A stretch of DNA of 64,000 nucleotides from Protea cynaroides (GCA_028583415.1 CM053269.1:74770130-74834129); one strand, 5' to 3'; shown: positions 21,699 through 32,716, numbered from the stretch's first letter. The notes: a model not told the origin generated them from the letters alone. Made by a program: numbers and translations.

Positions 21699-24600
21699 CT
21701 AAAAATTGCCACAATCACTAGAAATTATTGAATTAGAACTTCCTGAATCATAAGTGGGTGTACCATTGTTATGAACACTATCAGTTATTGAAATGGTGCT
21801 ACTCCCAAAATCATAACCGGGGTATCCGCTTGAATCCTTAGGGTAGTGAAATGAATCTTCTTCATAGCTCAAGCACTTGTTTTCCTCAATTGTACATGGG
21901 ACCAATGGATGTTCCTGAAAGTTTCTTAATCCTTCAAGAGCTGCAGCTACCTCTTTCATGGTTGGCCTTTTCTTTCCATTTACTTTCAAACATTTCTTTG
22001 CAATTTTAGAAATTTCTAAAAGCTGATATTTGTTTCCTTCATTTATAACTCGGGCCTCTAGAACTTCAAATAAACGATTCTCCTTTAGTGATGATACGAA
22101 ATGCATAGCCAGACCTTTCTCTTCTTTGCAATCATTAAAAAAGACAGCTTTTTGTCCACTCAAGAGCTCCACAAGAACTACTCCAAAGCTATAAACATCA
22201 CTTTTCTCTGTAAATTGGCTTGAATGGAAGTATTCTGGGTCCAAATAACCAAAGGTCCCTTGCACAAGTGTAGTTAAGTGAGTTCTATCAATGGGTACCG
22301 TCCTTGAAATTCCAAAGTCTGCAACTTTTGCTCTATAATTTTCATCCAAGAGAATATTGGTAGACTTGATGTCTCGATGAAAGATTGGGTTAGTTGCAGC
22401 AGAGTGCAAGTAGGCAACTGCTCCAGCAATCTCTATCGCAATTCTTAAGCAAATTTCCCATGAAAGTGATGACACTTGACCCTCGGCATGAAGATGGTAG
22501 GAAAGGGTTCCGTTCAAGACAAATTCATAAACTAATAAGGGTACTTGGGTCTCGAGGCAACAACCTAACACTTTCACTATGTTTCTATGGTTAATCTGAG
22601 ATAGAATGACAACTTCATTAATGAATTGGCCAATTTGGCTTTCGTCCACTATTTTGGACCTTTTAATGGCTGCTATTCTTCCATCTGATAGCATCCCTTT
22701 GTAAACTGCTCCAGAACCACCATTACCAAGGATTCGACTTTCATTGAAGTTAGCTGTTGCCTTTTCCAGTTCTTCAATCGCAAAGAGTTTGATCTTTTCA
22801 ACGCCATGATCTTGAGAAGAGACTTGCTGCTGTAATAGCAAACCACCATTTTTCTTAAAAAACTTTTTCTTTAGTCTGATTTTTTGTCTCTTGATAATTC
22901 CATAATACAACGAGAGACTGATAATGATTATAATTATCAAACCCATTGCTATTCCAATACCTGCAACATGAGTCTGAAAATTAAGTAAAGTACAACACAT
23001 AAATGGAGCAGTAGAAAGTTGAAACTTTAAATTTTCTCATAATTGCCTACACATGATCCAACCAGAAGACTGCCTTGGTTTTGATTCAACAATTAATATA
23101 CCAGTTGGCTGAAAGAAAACCTAACTTGTGGCCACACAAGGCATCAAAAGATTGTTACTGGTTCATATTTCTTTTTCTATGGAAGCATCAGGTTCATATT
23201 TCACAATAATATTGGCATGTGATCATATATACTTCACTATAAAATGCAGATACAAGTTAACTAGATACATTCAGAAAAGGTAAATAGGTTGGAGTTGAAA
23301 AACAACTGGTTTGGAGTGGGAAGGGATATATAGTAATTATATGTTTGTGTTCATTGGTGAGTATCAAAATGTAGAAGTGGCATATTTGCAATGGTTTGGA
23401 CTTTGAAATCAAATTCTCTCACTGAACAAGTAAGAAATACTTGCTCACCCAAATTTTGTTATAGGATAGTCATTCGACTGGCTATGATGTATGGTGTAGA
23501 ATGTTGGGCAGCTAAAAAACATCATATTGATATACTTAGTGTAGCTGAGATGAAGATATTAAGATGGATGTATGGCAAAACTAGGAAGGATAAGGTAAGG
23601 AATGATCGTACTAGAGTTGATTTGAGAGTAGCGTCAATACATGATAAACTACAAGAAGTAGTTTGAGATGGTATGGCCATGTTCAATGGAGGCTGTTAGA
23701 TGCTCCCGTATGGAGGAGTAATTTGATTCAGATTGAAGGGTTTAAAAGAGCTAGGTGCAGACCTAAGATGACTTTGGGGGAGGTAGTAAAGAAATACATG
23801 TATAACTTAGGCCTTGCTTCAAGTATGACATCAAACAGAGCTGATTGGCAGACAATAATTCATGTAGCTGACCCCATTTAATTGGGAAAAGGCTTTGTTG
23901 TTATTGTTGTTGTAAAGAAAAGTGTGTGTTCCTCTAATCAACAGAGTCTTCTGATGCCTACGATAGATACATATGCAAGTTTTTAAAATTGTAGAATCCA
24001 TACCTACAACGACCATCAGAACCGTAGGAGTTCTTGCTTTACTTCCTGTGCATCCTGTAGGTAAGTATGGATTCCCTTGAAAGCTTTGGGAGCAACTACA
24101 CCAATATCCTGGGCCATTATCAGAGTTAATGCAGTCAGTATTCTTGCCGCAAGCATAACCTTGTGTGCTACTTACCTTGCTAGCTTCTTCACATGTGCTA
24201 TTCGCTATCACCCAATCCAGCACTATCGGAATACGGTAGTTAGTAGAATTGAGCACATCCGTTACACCGGAGAGGTAAAACTGATTATATTCAGTGAAAT
24301 TGCTGTCTGCTAGAAAAGCTAAGCCGCAAGAATTGGATGCCCCAGACACATTCATGCTAAAAACTTTCACATCAAACGATTGAACATTGCTTGGAATGGG
24401 CGTTGAGCAGCAACCATCATCTGAACAAGAAGAAATGCTAGAGTTCAAGGTAGGCTTGGTATTGTTGGCACAAACTGACATACACCCAACTGGATTTTGT
24501 CCGCTATTGATGCGAGTGAACTGGGCGCCAATATCACATCCTACGGCAATGAAATTGTTGTTGGTGACGGAAAAAGTGAAGGGGAAATCTATGCTTTCTG

Positions 24601-24895
24601 ATAATTGTGTGTTACTACCCTGGCGACAGGTTGAAGCCACCGAAGTATAGACCACACGCACTGCAAAATCCGGCAAGAATTCCAAAACTTCCAGATCTAG
24701 GTATTGCAGGAAGGGCACCGAAGGATTAGAATTAGATTCATTGCATAGGATCTCGAACATTGGGTCAAAGTAACAGTTGTTCCCGATGCCAAATGGGTAG
24801 GGGATGCTTATATTTCCACATATCTCCTTGCAACCTCCCTTTGCCATTGATGTTGATGCTATATACATAACAGATAATGAATTAATGATGATCAT
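21699..24895 (-). CDS. Unit B: WAK-like receptor kinase, two exons
   Basis: Exon 1 is 24895-24004 and exon 2 is 22960-21699, joined AG|GTATGG ... TTGCAG|GT; the split glycine codon keeps frame and gives 717 residues. Order: GUB_WAK domain about 20-125 (GGCKEICGNISIPYPFG), EGF-like module about 235-282 with six cysteines, transmembrane segment about 291-318 formed across the junction, then a Ser/Thr kinase. Kinase motifs: glycine loop GNGGSG (376-381), Lys 397, HRDIKSTN (492), DFG (512), GTFGYLDPEY. All catalytic residues are present, so an active kinase is plausible. WAK-type kinases bind wall pectin and signal at the plasma membrane. The N-terminus before GUB_WAK is a short, weak signal peptide (MIIINSLSVMY). 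It begins only 48 bp after the stop of the LysM ORF and may really be intron sequence. It is the only unit with an intact kinase. Confidence 0.85.
23438..23911 (+). mobile_element. 5'-truncated LINE in the kinase intron
   Basis: Encodes the C-terminal part of a plant L1-type ORF2 in two frames: MMYGVECWAAKK, MKILRWMYGKTRKD, then RWYGHVQWR...DAPVWR and the closing AD..NRADWQ. It ends in a TTG-type tail. A target duplication (GTAAGAAA / GTAAAGAAA) flanks it, and the unit A intron lacks it. It lies opposite to the gene and is inactive. Confidence 0.85.
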
Positions 24896-24962
24896 AGAAA
24901 AAGATAGGGATATTATGCAGGTGGCATAAAAATGAAACCCATTTACAACTTCAAAGGATTAC
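24859..24962 (-). other. Candidate 104-bp intron joining LysM and WAK parts
   Basis: Reading the minus strand, the LysM hinge ends GGAG|GTAATC (exon end 24963). A U-rich stretch leads to TATATAG at 24859, and the WAK exon would start at 24858. The LysM side leaves one base of a codon and the WAK side supplies two, so the frame enters exactly that of MAKGGCKEIC. Units A and C conserve both sites, and in C the joined frame also works. If unspliced, the LysM frame stops at 24943 (PAGGNPLKL) and the WAK ORF restarts at 24895. Both readings fit the DNA; RNA is needed to decide. Confidence 0.55.
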
Positions 24963-25762
24963 CTCCAGCAGGAACGACGGAAGGAGTTGGAGACACTGGT
25001 GGTGCTGGTGGTGGCGGTGGTGGTGGTGGTGAAGGAAGTATAGGTTCGGTGTTGAGGGGAACCAAAATGGGTGTAAAGGGAAATAAATCACTATCAAATG
25101 TCAAATTGTTTGCATTGTTTATGCTCTGTTCATCGACACCAAACATCTCAGCAATCGAAGAGAGAGAATCACCCCATGTAAGCCAAGTAAGTGAGCAAGA
25201 ATCTAACACCATTAGCAGTTTGGTTGCTAGTAGCACAAGCACATCTTAATGGGACCAACAGTTGTGTTCCGATCAACAGATTCTGAATATCGTAAGGATT
25301 CTGATTCATTAGGGCTTGGCAAGTAGTGAGGCCCTGGTATGTGCTGTTAGCAACCGAAAAATATGTGTCGCCGGAATTCAAGGTGTAGGAGGTGTTGTGT
25401 TGATAGAAATTACCCAAACATGAACAATTTACAGGAACTATGATCAGGGTGCCTGTAGGGATCTTGTCTACCTCAGAAATCATGTTGTTGACTTGCGCAA
25501 TTTGGGAAGCATCGGAAGCCAAGAGGTAGCCGATACTAAGTGGAGTATCATAAGGATAGGTTGATCGGAAGGTGAGATAGGAGCTGCAAGATATTTGAGG
25601 CCCATTGCAGAGATACCCAAAAGTTACAGAGTTGTTGCTACCGCAGTTTGTCGTGTCCAAGCCCACGTAATTCTGTTGAGCTCCAGATAGAAGAAACATA
25701 GACCAATACGACAATAAGAGGAAGTAGAAGTGCAAGAAAAAAGACAGTGAAGGGAACTCCAT
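24943..25762 (-). pseudogene. Unit B: LYK4/5-type LysM ectodomain, frameshifted
   Basis: Starts MEFPSLSFF with a clear signal peptide (about 26 residues, to SGAQQ). Three LysM-type modules follow with the CxC spacers of this family (NCSCLG; RCACAT), plus CNGPQISCSSYLTFRS and YQHNTSYTL. The hinge is a proline run (PPPPPPPPAPPVSP). LysM ectodomains of this family bind chitin-type N-acetylglucosamine chains at the cell surface; LYK4/5 normally continue into a transmembrane segment and kinase. Here there is none: the WAK ORF follows. Near 25182-25186 one extra base relative to A and C (TTGGCTTACATGG) shifts the frame, so translation ends at 25169 after 197 residues and the third LysM is out of frame. 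The lesion could be real or an assembly error. Confidence 0.85.
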
Positions 25763-26430
25763 GGAATTGGAACCAAAGCCTCTGGAGATGGACAAGAGAA
25801 TGAATCTCTTACTTTGTTCATCAAATTTAAACCAGATTTCCAAAACATGTTCTGACTATGATGGTCCTTGGATTGTTCAGGATTCAAGGCTTCTCTGACA
25901 TGACTAGCTCAGAGCATGCTTAATAGAAATTTATATAATTGTCCTGTATTGGCTGGACTTACGTTTGACAATATATAACTAAAGAATGGCGTGGAAGGAA
26001 GAAAGAGTGATGACTAAAGAGTGCCGTGGCAGAAGAAGGAAAAAAGTGTTGGAACAGATCTTGTATTTCTAAAATATAAAAAATTTCCAAAAAGGGTCTA
26101 GCTGAATATCATGATCATGCATACCTAGTGAACAAAAATTAAAATATCAACAAAAGAGAACGCAGACGTGTTTATTTTTGTAAACAGAGAAAAAAAAAAT
26201 TTGAAATGTCAACAAACCGACCACCACGTGAAAGCATCACCACTTTGATGTTTAGAGGTATAGGGAGAGGTAGCATTTGGAGGTTTTAGGTTGCTGCTAA
26301 TTAAATCATAGAAAATGAAGAGAATCAGGATAGGGATGACTTTGAATATCCTTGTAGCAGGTGGATTTGTTTATATTTTTTATTTTTCTATTTTTTTGTG
26401 TTTTCTGGTGATGTAACAATGTATCTATCT
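25763..26430 (-). promoter_or_regulatory. Unit B: upstream region of the LysM-WAK module
   Basis: Conserved with unit C 35427-35781 and, further out, with unit A 17915-18292. A TATATAA motif lies at 25932-25938, about 170 bp before the LysM start codon, and is conserved in unit C near 35690. A second AT-box (ATATATAACT) at about 25970 is also conserved. Initiation here would transcribe LysM and WAK parts together. No separate promoter space exists between the two ORFs. Confidence 0.5.
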
Positions 26431-26750
26431 ATCGGTCATGTTTAAAATCAATCTGATTTGGATCGGATCAGTATCCAGATTCAATAGAAAACTGACATGC
26501 ATGAGACTGATACCGTATATAATCAAATTCAAAATCGATATGAATCAATCAACTCTGATACTAATTACTTGAACCATGTCCACGAGAGTCTTCCCTTACT
26601 TGTCCAAACTCTGAGCTCGATATGACTACTACTCCGCTGGTCTAAAATCAAATTTGGCATGCTTAATATGAATGCGATCTGGTTTAGCAGATCTTTAATC
26701 TATAAGATCGCTCCATTTCACTCTCACAGGAGTTGAGATCAACTCTCTTT
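26431..26750. other. No gene seen
   Basis: AT-rich intergenic sequence with no recognised family and no convincing ORF. Confidence 0.4.
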
Positions 26751-27070
26751 TTACTCTTTAAAAAATAATAAGAAAAGAAGAAAAAAAAAGAAAAGAAAAA
26801 AAAAAGAAAAAAGATCTCCTTCACGTTTTCTAGAAAGAAAACGTGAAAGAGAGAGGGAGAAAGAAAAAAAATGAAGGAAAGGAAGGAAGGAGAAAAGGAA
26901 AGAAGAAAGAAAGGAAAGAGAAAAGGAATTTTCTAGAAGAAGGAAAGAGAAAGGAAAGAGAGAACAGATTTTCTTGAAGAAGAAGGAGAAAAAGGAAAGA
27001 AAGGAAGAAGAAAAAATGTGGGAAAGAGAAAAGAACGGAAAGAAGAAAAAATGGAAAGAAAGGATCAATC
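26751..27070. repeat. Purine-only tract
   Basis: About 320 bp is almost purely A and G on the plus strand, with GAAA/GGAAA units, followed by a (GAAA)n run at 27222-27248. Overlapping Phe/Ser-rich or Lys/Glu-rich frames here are composition artefacts. Confidence 0.85.
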
Positions 27071-27249
27071 AAGAGATTTCAGCTTTCCATCTTTCATCCA
27101 CGAACTCCAGGTTACCAAAGTCACAAAATACAGAGCACAGATTTGAATCAAGTTGATAATTCTTAACCGGATTAACTGAAACACCCGATCATACCATAAC
27201 GACAACAGAAACACGATTTCTAAGAAAGAAAGAAAGAAAGAAAGAAAGA

Positions 27250-28249
27250 GCAGAAGACCTGTCCTTGGAAGTGCAAGAGAAGTGGGCAGTCTGAGAATTG
27301 AGAGTTTGAAAGAGAAAATCAGGATCAAAGCAGAGAAAGATTATAGATAACAACGGATTTCAGTTAGAGTTTGTGCAAGAAGATTCAACTTCTCTCTCAT
27401 GTTATTTTTTCTGGCGTATATTGCAATGTCATTCAGGTTATATATGAAGGAAAGTATTGAGAATAATCTAAATCATTGATTAAGCATGAAACCTTAAATA
27501 TCTTCATATACACTTCAAGTTTTATAAGCTTTTGAATTGAACTACAATCTTCAAGAGGGTCTCCATACATCCAAAATCCCCTCAGTCAAATTATCATCAA
27601 GATTAATATTAAGATAATCATCATTCATCACCTTTTAATAGAGAAGGATGGTCAAAGATTATGTGGTGCTTATCAAAAGGCAACTCTTTGGCACCATCGC
27701 AAAACTGGGAGAAAAACTTATCTTTCAGGGTTCAGATCCTCTCCTGTCGTTGGAGGGATCCCATCCATGATCCAATGGTTAGAACTATAACCGTTGAATT
27801 ACAACTGAAGGACTAGACAATAGGAGATCTTTTTCCTACCGTTCATCCGTTTGGTTGACACTTTCTGATTGGTAGGACACCTCCCACAACAATGAACGAA
27901 GAGAGAGACCCAAACCAGTCCCCAGATTTTATTCATTGTTTGCCTTTTTTCAGATCAATGGAAGGAATGGTATGATCCACGCATATTGATATGTATATTC
28001 CATAAAAAAAATCAAACTTTTTTATTCTTCTTAATTATTCCGATTCGCCAGCTCTTATCTCTCTTATCTCTTTTGGAAAGAGTCCAAAAAAACCAAGATA
28101 TGAAAAAATCAATTTTTTTTCTAATTTTAAATTCTTCTTATTTTTTTCCAATATTTCAAATATTCAATTCAAATCAAGAAGTTGCAATTGATCAAATTAT
28201 ATGACCAAGTAGCTAGTGAAAAGGCTCTTTTTATATGAATTTTTGTTTG
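27250..28249. other. No gene seen
   Basis: No supported gene. The part at about 27960-28230 has an AT-rich, slightly organelle-spacer-like composition, but I cannot identify it. Confidence 0.35.
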
Positions 28250-28618
28250 GAGCCTTAGATAAACATAAAACATCAATTAACTACTTGGGTGAAGAGAAAA
28301 TTCTCATCGATTTATGATTGAACACATCATAAATGTCATGTGTTCCTATCGATTTAGGTTTAATTCTTCAATTTATGAGAGTACATTAATTGTTCTTTTT
28401 TTTTCATTGTACCGTGTTATATCTGATCCATTTAAAACCTCTACCATCTGTTTTAGGTTTTTTTTTTTTTTTTCATTCTCAAATTGTTTGATTTTTTTTT
28501 TTAATGTACTGTTCTTGTTTTGATCTGTTTAAAACTTGTTCCGTCTGTTTCATTTTTTTTTTTTTCTATCATTCTCATTTTAATTAACTATGGTTAGGAC
28601 AGATCTATTAGATGTTAA
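28250..28618. repeat. T-rich dispersed repeat, copy 2
   Basis: Pairs with 207-585 with about the same order of conserved blocks and T-runs. A partial third copy (ACCATCTGTTTTAGG and T-runs) is at 28990-29068. Confidence 0.7.
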
Positions 28619-28686
28619 CTTGTCTTTTCATATAAAAGTTTTATATCAAGAATACCCTTAGACACTTGTAGATTTACTCTTTTAGG

Positions 28687-28960
28687 CTCCGTTTGGTAAC
28701 TCTCCAAGAGAACAATTCTTTTGTTTTTCCATTCTAACAGAACATAAAATGCATTCAGAACACCAAAAATAAGTCAAAAAGTGTTTGGCTAATTTGGTTC
28801 GTTCTTCTGTTCTCAAAGAATGAACCGGATGAAAATTTGGTCTAATAACACTATTTTTAGAACATGGTAAACCATGTTCTTACATTCCGAACAGTTTTCC
28901 AAAGACCAAAAACTAAAAGTGTGCCTGATAATAGGTTGAAAAGTGCTCTTCATCAGTCTA
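28687..28960. repeat. MITE-type end GGCTCCGTTTGGTAACTCTC
   Basis: Similar to 63574-63790 (GGCTCTGTTTGGTAACTCTC, then blocks AACAGAA.., CAGAACA.CAAAAAGTGTTTGGC, GAACATGGTAAACCA). The TTTTA just before it and the GGCTC.GTTTGG start suggest a Tourist/PIF-type MITE. The opposite end was not found. Confidence 0.5.
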
Positions 28961-29079
28961 CCCTTTGTTCGAACACTCCTGTGCGCACCTTCTTAAAACC
29001 TATACCATCTGTTTTAGGTTTTTTTTTTTTTTTTCCATTCTCAAATTGTTTGATTTTTTTTTTTTAAATAAAAATCAGC

Positions 29080-30497
29080 TACCCCCCATAATAGTTCGAA
29101 ACATCACCTATCACCCACACTTTCAAAAAACATCACCTACCACCCAAACGTTTACCACCGTTAATCAAATAGATCCACTCCGTTAAATCAGTCCCGTTAG
29201 TTGCTGATGTCATCCAAAATTGATTTTAAATAGAACAATTATACTCTAAAGGATACGTTGAAAGACGATTTTACCCTCCTCACTTAACGTCTCTTAGAGC
29301 AAAGAATTTTTCTCATAGGCTTGCCTCTCTCTCTCACCATGGAGTTACCACACAGACTGCCTCGTTGCTCCTCCTAGGGCGGTGGCACCGCTACCTTCCC
29401 TACCTCTCATGCGCAAGCAGCTTCTGCTTCAAGACCTTAGTCTGGTCCAAAGTCGGTGGATCCGTGAGATCTAAAACATTCTAAAACATGTCCCAAGCTC
29501 AATTCCATTCTCTTGTTACTGTTTTGGATTTATGCAAATTAAATTTACATCTGATACGAGATTGTCTTGGGCGAAGTTGAATGGCATTTGAAACGATTTG
29601 ATTTTATGTTCAGGTTGGTGGGGTTATCTGTAGATTTGAGAAGGGTTTCTCATTGAAAGGCAAGTTGTCTTGTTTGGAATCAAAACCCAAAACCCTAGAA
29701 ATCTGTAATTTTTTCTTTTTCGTTTCTCTGGAAAAAAAACGACACCAATCTGTCTTTCCTACTAGCAGCGGCGATGATGCAGGACCCAGCCGGAGTTCAA
29801 ACGTCTGCAATTTTTTTTTCCGTTTCTCTAAAGATACTTCAGAGCTAGTTTCTCTGAAGGTTTTCTCTAAAGGTATCCTTTGTTTTCTTCAGTTAAAGCT
29901 TCACAAAATTCTTCTTCTAGTTAAAATTCTTGTTCATTTTTTTTTGCTTTCTTCTAATGCCCTATCATTAGAGCTCTAGTTTTTGTCGTTTCTCTCTCTT
30001 TCTCTTATTTCCTTTTCCTAAATCCCCATCCATTTTTTGAATTCAAATGTCTGCATTTTTTTTTTGTTTCTCTGAAAAACACGACACCAATCTGTCTTTC
30101 CTAGGAGCAGTGGCGACGATGCAGCACCCAGCCTTAGCAAGATCCAAGCAGACGTCCAAGTTCAGAGGAAGCGCTGGTCACCATCACTACCTTTCCATCT
30201 AACCGACACCATGGAATCATATAGCCTTCCTCACTGCTATCGTCATCTCTCTTCCCGTTTCTCTATTTTTTTTTCTGTCGATCATTCCAATCCCATCTCA
30301 GAAATGGGATTATATAGCCATCTGAACTATGTATCATCGGATTCAATCCCTATTCTTATGGTTGCAATCGTAACTAAATGCGTGGGCTATCTGCGATCCT
30401 TGCTTATTGGGTTTTTCCAATCGATAGGGTTTTCTAGATTGGATACGGTGGATGAGGTCGGGGATGGGTTGTTTGGTGCTGTGGGATACGGTAGATT
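29080..30497. other. No gene assigned; 5'-exon-like sequence with internal duplication
   Basis: The region has gene-leader-like features (CT-rich stretches, AAACCCTAGAAATC) but no recognisable protein. A segment with AACACGACACCAATCTGTCT..GCAGC.GCGA..ATGCAG occurs twice (about 29735-29790 and 30075-30130). The sequence 30210-30497 has replaced the kinase exon expected downstream of unit C. Confidence 0.4.
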
Positions 30498-30758
30498 GGA
30501 TCCAGTTGGCAAGTATGGATTCCCTTGAAAGCTTTCCAAGCAACTACAGCGATATCCTGGGCCATTATCAAAGTTAATGCAGTAATTATTCTTGCCACAA
30601 GCATAACCTTGTGTGCCACTTACATTGCGAGCTTCTTCACATGTGCTGTTCACTATCACCCAATCTAGCATTATCGGAATACGGTAGTTAGTAGAATTGA
30701 GCACATCCGTAATACCGGAGAGGTAAAACTGATTATACTTAGTGAAATTTCTGTCTGC
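30498..30758 (-). pseudogene. Unit C: EGF-side part of WAK exon 1
   Basis: Encodes the TEYNQF-like segment (here TKYNQFYLSGITDVLNSTNY), DWVIVNSTCEEARN, then the EGF-like module GYACGKNNYCINFDNGPGYR to GNPYLPTG. It is open but ends at 30497, where unrelated sequence begins, so no transmembrane or kinase part exists in unit C. The exon is interrupted at 30759 by a solo LTR. Confidence 0.87.
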
Positions 30759-31629
30759 TGTTAGAAAATTTAATTGTAGGATTAAAGATGAAAACAAAAA
30801 GTAGTAGTGCGTAATTGCGTACAAAAATCTCTCCATACTGTGCTTAAGGTGATTATTGCTCACTCTGTAATGCTGCAAGGATTTTGGCAAATCACCTCTA
30901 GGATTCAATAGCGAGTTAAAGGTCTTTGTACGAGAAGGTTCTAATTCAAATGCTCTAAATGGGCTTTTGATACCCTATATTGTCCAACAAGAGTGTCTTC
31001 CCTGCATTTGCACCCAAGGAATTGCAAACAACACTCTTGAAATTCCTTCTGGAGAATTTCTCTTGAAGTTCAAGAGTTTTTTTTTCTTGTTTATTATGGT
31101 TTTGTCTAACATTCCTCTTAAATTGTTTTTCTTTCGGAACCTTTTATTATTAAACATGACTGTTGAAGATTTATTTTAAATTTTAACAATCACAATTTGG
31201 AACTTTTTCAAACTTGATGATTGGAAATTTATTTAAATTTTAACAGTCACAACTGTTAGTTACAATCTAATTGTCGTATTTGTTTGTGTTAAGAAAAAGA
31301 GCGAATCATATTAAAATTCAAAATTATTAACACATTTCAAGAGATCATGCAACCGTTCCCTATAATCAAGGTTCCATTTGGTTCATGCCAACTCAAGTAA
31401 CCATGTAATCGTTTCCTATAGTTAAGGCTCCACTTAAACTAAGAGATTCATGCACACGTGGATAACAATGATCCCAAAGTATCCAAGAGTTTGAGTTATT
31501 GTATAACTCTATCACATGTAAAATAACTATTTTTTTTATTTATAAATACAAATAAAATAATTATTATTTTCTACAAACTCTCAAACTCTTTTTACGCACT
31601 TAACTTATTATCTATCAAGAGTTCCAACA
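30759..31629 (-). mobile_element. Solo LTR of the copia family in unit C
   Basis: Homologous to the LTRs at 3372-4142 and 8694-9462 and inserted at the same codon of the WAK exon. Flanks are TCTGC (30754-30758) and TTTGC (31630-31634), one base different. It is 871 bp long because about 100 bp of extra sequence (about 30910-31010) sits inside it. It arose by LTR-LTR recombination from the insertion kept whole in unit A. Confidence 0.92.
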
Positions 31630-32185
31630 TTTGCTAGAAAGGCTACGCCGCAGGAATAGGATGCTCCAGCCACTCCCAACTTATAGACACTCATATCAAA
31701 CAACTGAACATTGCTTGGAACGGGTGTTGCGCAGCAACCATCACTTTAACAAGAAGAAATGCTAGAGTTCATGGTAGGCATGGTATTGGTGGCACAAATT
31801 GAAATACACCCATTTGCAGTTTTTTCTGCCATTGATGCGAGTGAACTGGGCGCTAATATCACATCCGATGGCAATGAAATTGTTGTGGGTGACCAAGAAA
31901 GTGAAAGGGAAATCTATGCTTTCTGATAACTCTGTGTTACTACTACGGCGATAGGTTGAAGCCACCAAAGTATGGACCACACACACACTGAAAGATCCGG
32001 CAAGAATTCCAACACTTCTACATCTGGGTATTGCAGGAAGGGAACCGAAGGGATAAAATTAGATTCACTCCATAAGATCTCGAACCTTCTGTCAAAGTAA
32101 CAGCCGTTCCCGATGCCAAATGGGTAGGGGATGCTTATATTTCCACATATCTCCTTGCAACCTCCCTTTGCCATTGGTGTTGTTG
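31630..32185 (-). pseudogene. Unit C: GUB_WAK part of exon 1
   Basis: Encodes MAKGGCKEICGNISIPYPFG and CYFDRRFEILWSES. Lesions relative to unit B: two extra bases in a CA run near 31985 (frameshift after DLSVCV), one extra T near 31815, and a TAA where the family has Cys near 31747. One Cys (in ILCNES) is Trp here. The acceptor-like TATATAG at 32186 is conserved. Confidence 0.88.
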
Positions 32186-32289
32186 CTATATACATAACAG
32201 ATAATGAATTAATGATGATCATAGGAAAAGATAGGGGTATTATGTAGGTGGCATAAAAAGTAAACTCATTTACAACTTCAAAGGATTAC
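32186..32289 (-). other. Unit C: putative intron between LysM and WAK parts
   Basis: The same length (104 bp) and the same end signals as in unit B: GGAG|GTAATC at 32290/32289 and TATATAG at 32186. The joined frame (G|CA ACA ACA CCA ATG) enters MAKGGC in phase. Confidence 0.5.
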
Positions 32290-32716
32290 CTCCAGCAGGA
32301 ACAACGGGTGGAGTTGGGGACACTGGTGGTGGTGGTGGTAGAGGAGGAGGAAGTGCTATGTTTCTCATTGTAGGTTCAATGTTGAGGGGAACCAAAATGG
32401 GTGTAAAGGGAAATAAATCACTATCAAATGTCAAATTGTTTGCATTGTTTATGCTCTGTTCATCGACACCAAACATCTGCAGCAATCGAAGAGAGAGAAT
32501 CACCCCATGTAAGCAAGTAAGTGAGCAAGAATCTAACACCACTAGCAGTCTGGTTGCTAGTAGCACAAGCACATCTTAATGGGACCAACAGTTGTAATCC
32601 CACCAACAGATTTCGAATGTCATAAGGATTCTGATTCATTAATGAGGCCCTGGTAAGTGTTGTTAGCAACCGTAAAATATGTTCGCTGCTGGAACTCAAG
32701 GTGTAGGAAGTGTTGT
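32290..32716 (-). pseudogene. Unit C: LysM ectodomain, 3' part
   Basis: Encodes PLRCACATSNQT, LLTYLLTWGDSLSSIA and the proline hinge. A one-base insertion near 32477 (CATCTGCAGC) shifts the frame in the third LysM. The 14-nt deletion near 32640 is shared with unit A. The exon is interrupted at 32716/32717 by a solo LTR. Confidence 0.87.

Noticed and set aside
26751..27156. Phe/Ser-rich and Lys/Glu-rich ORFs
   Set aside because: Composition artefacts of the purine tract.
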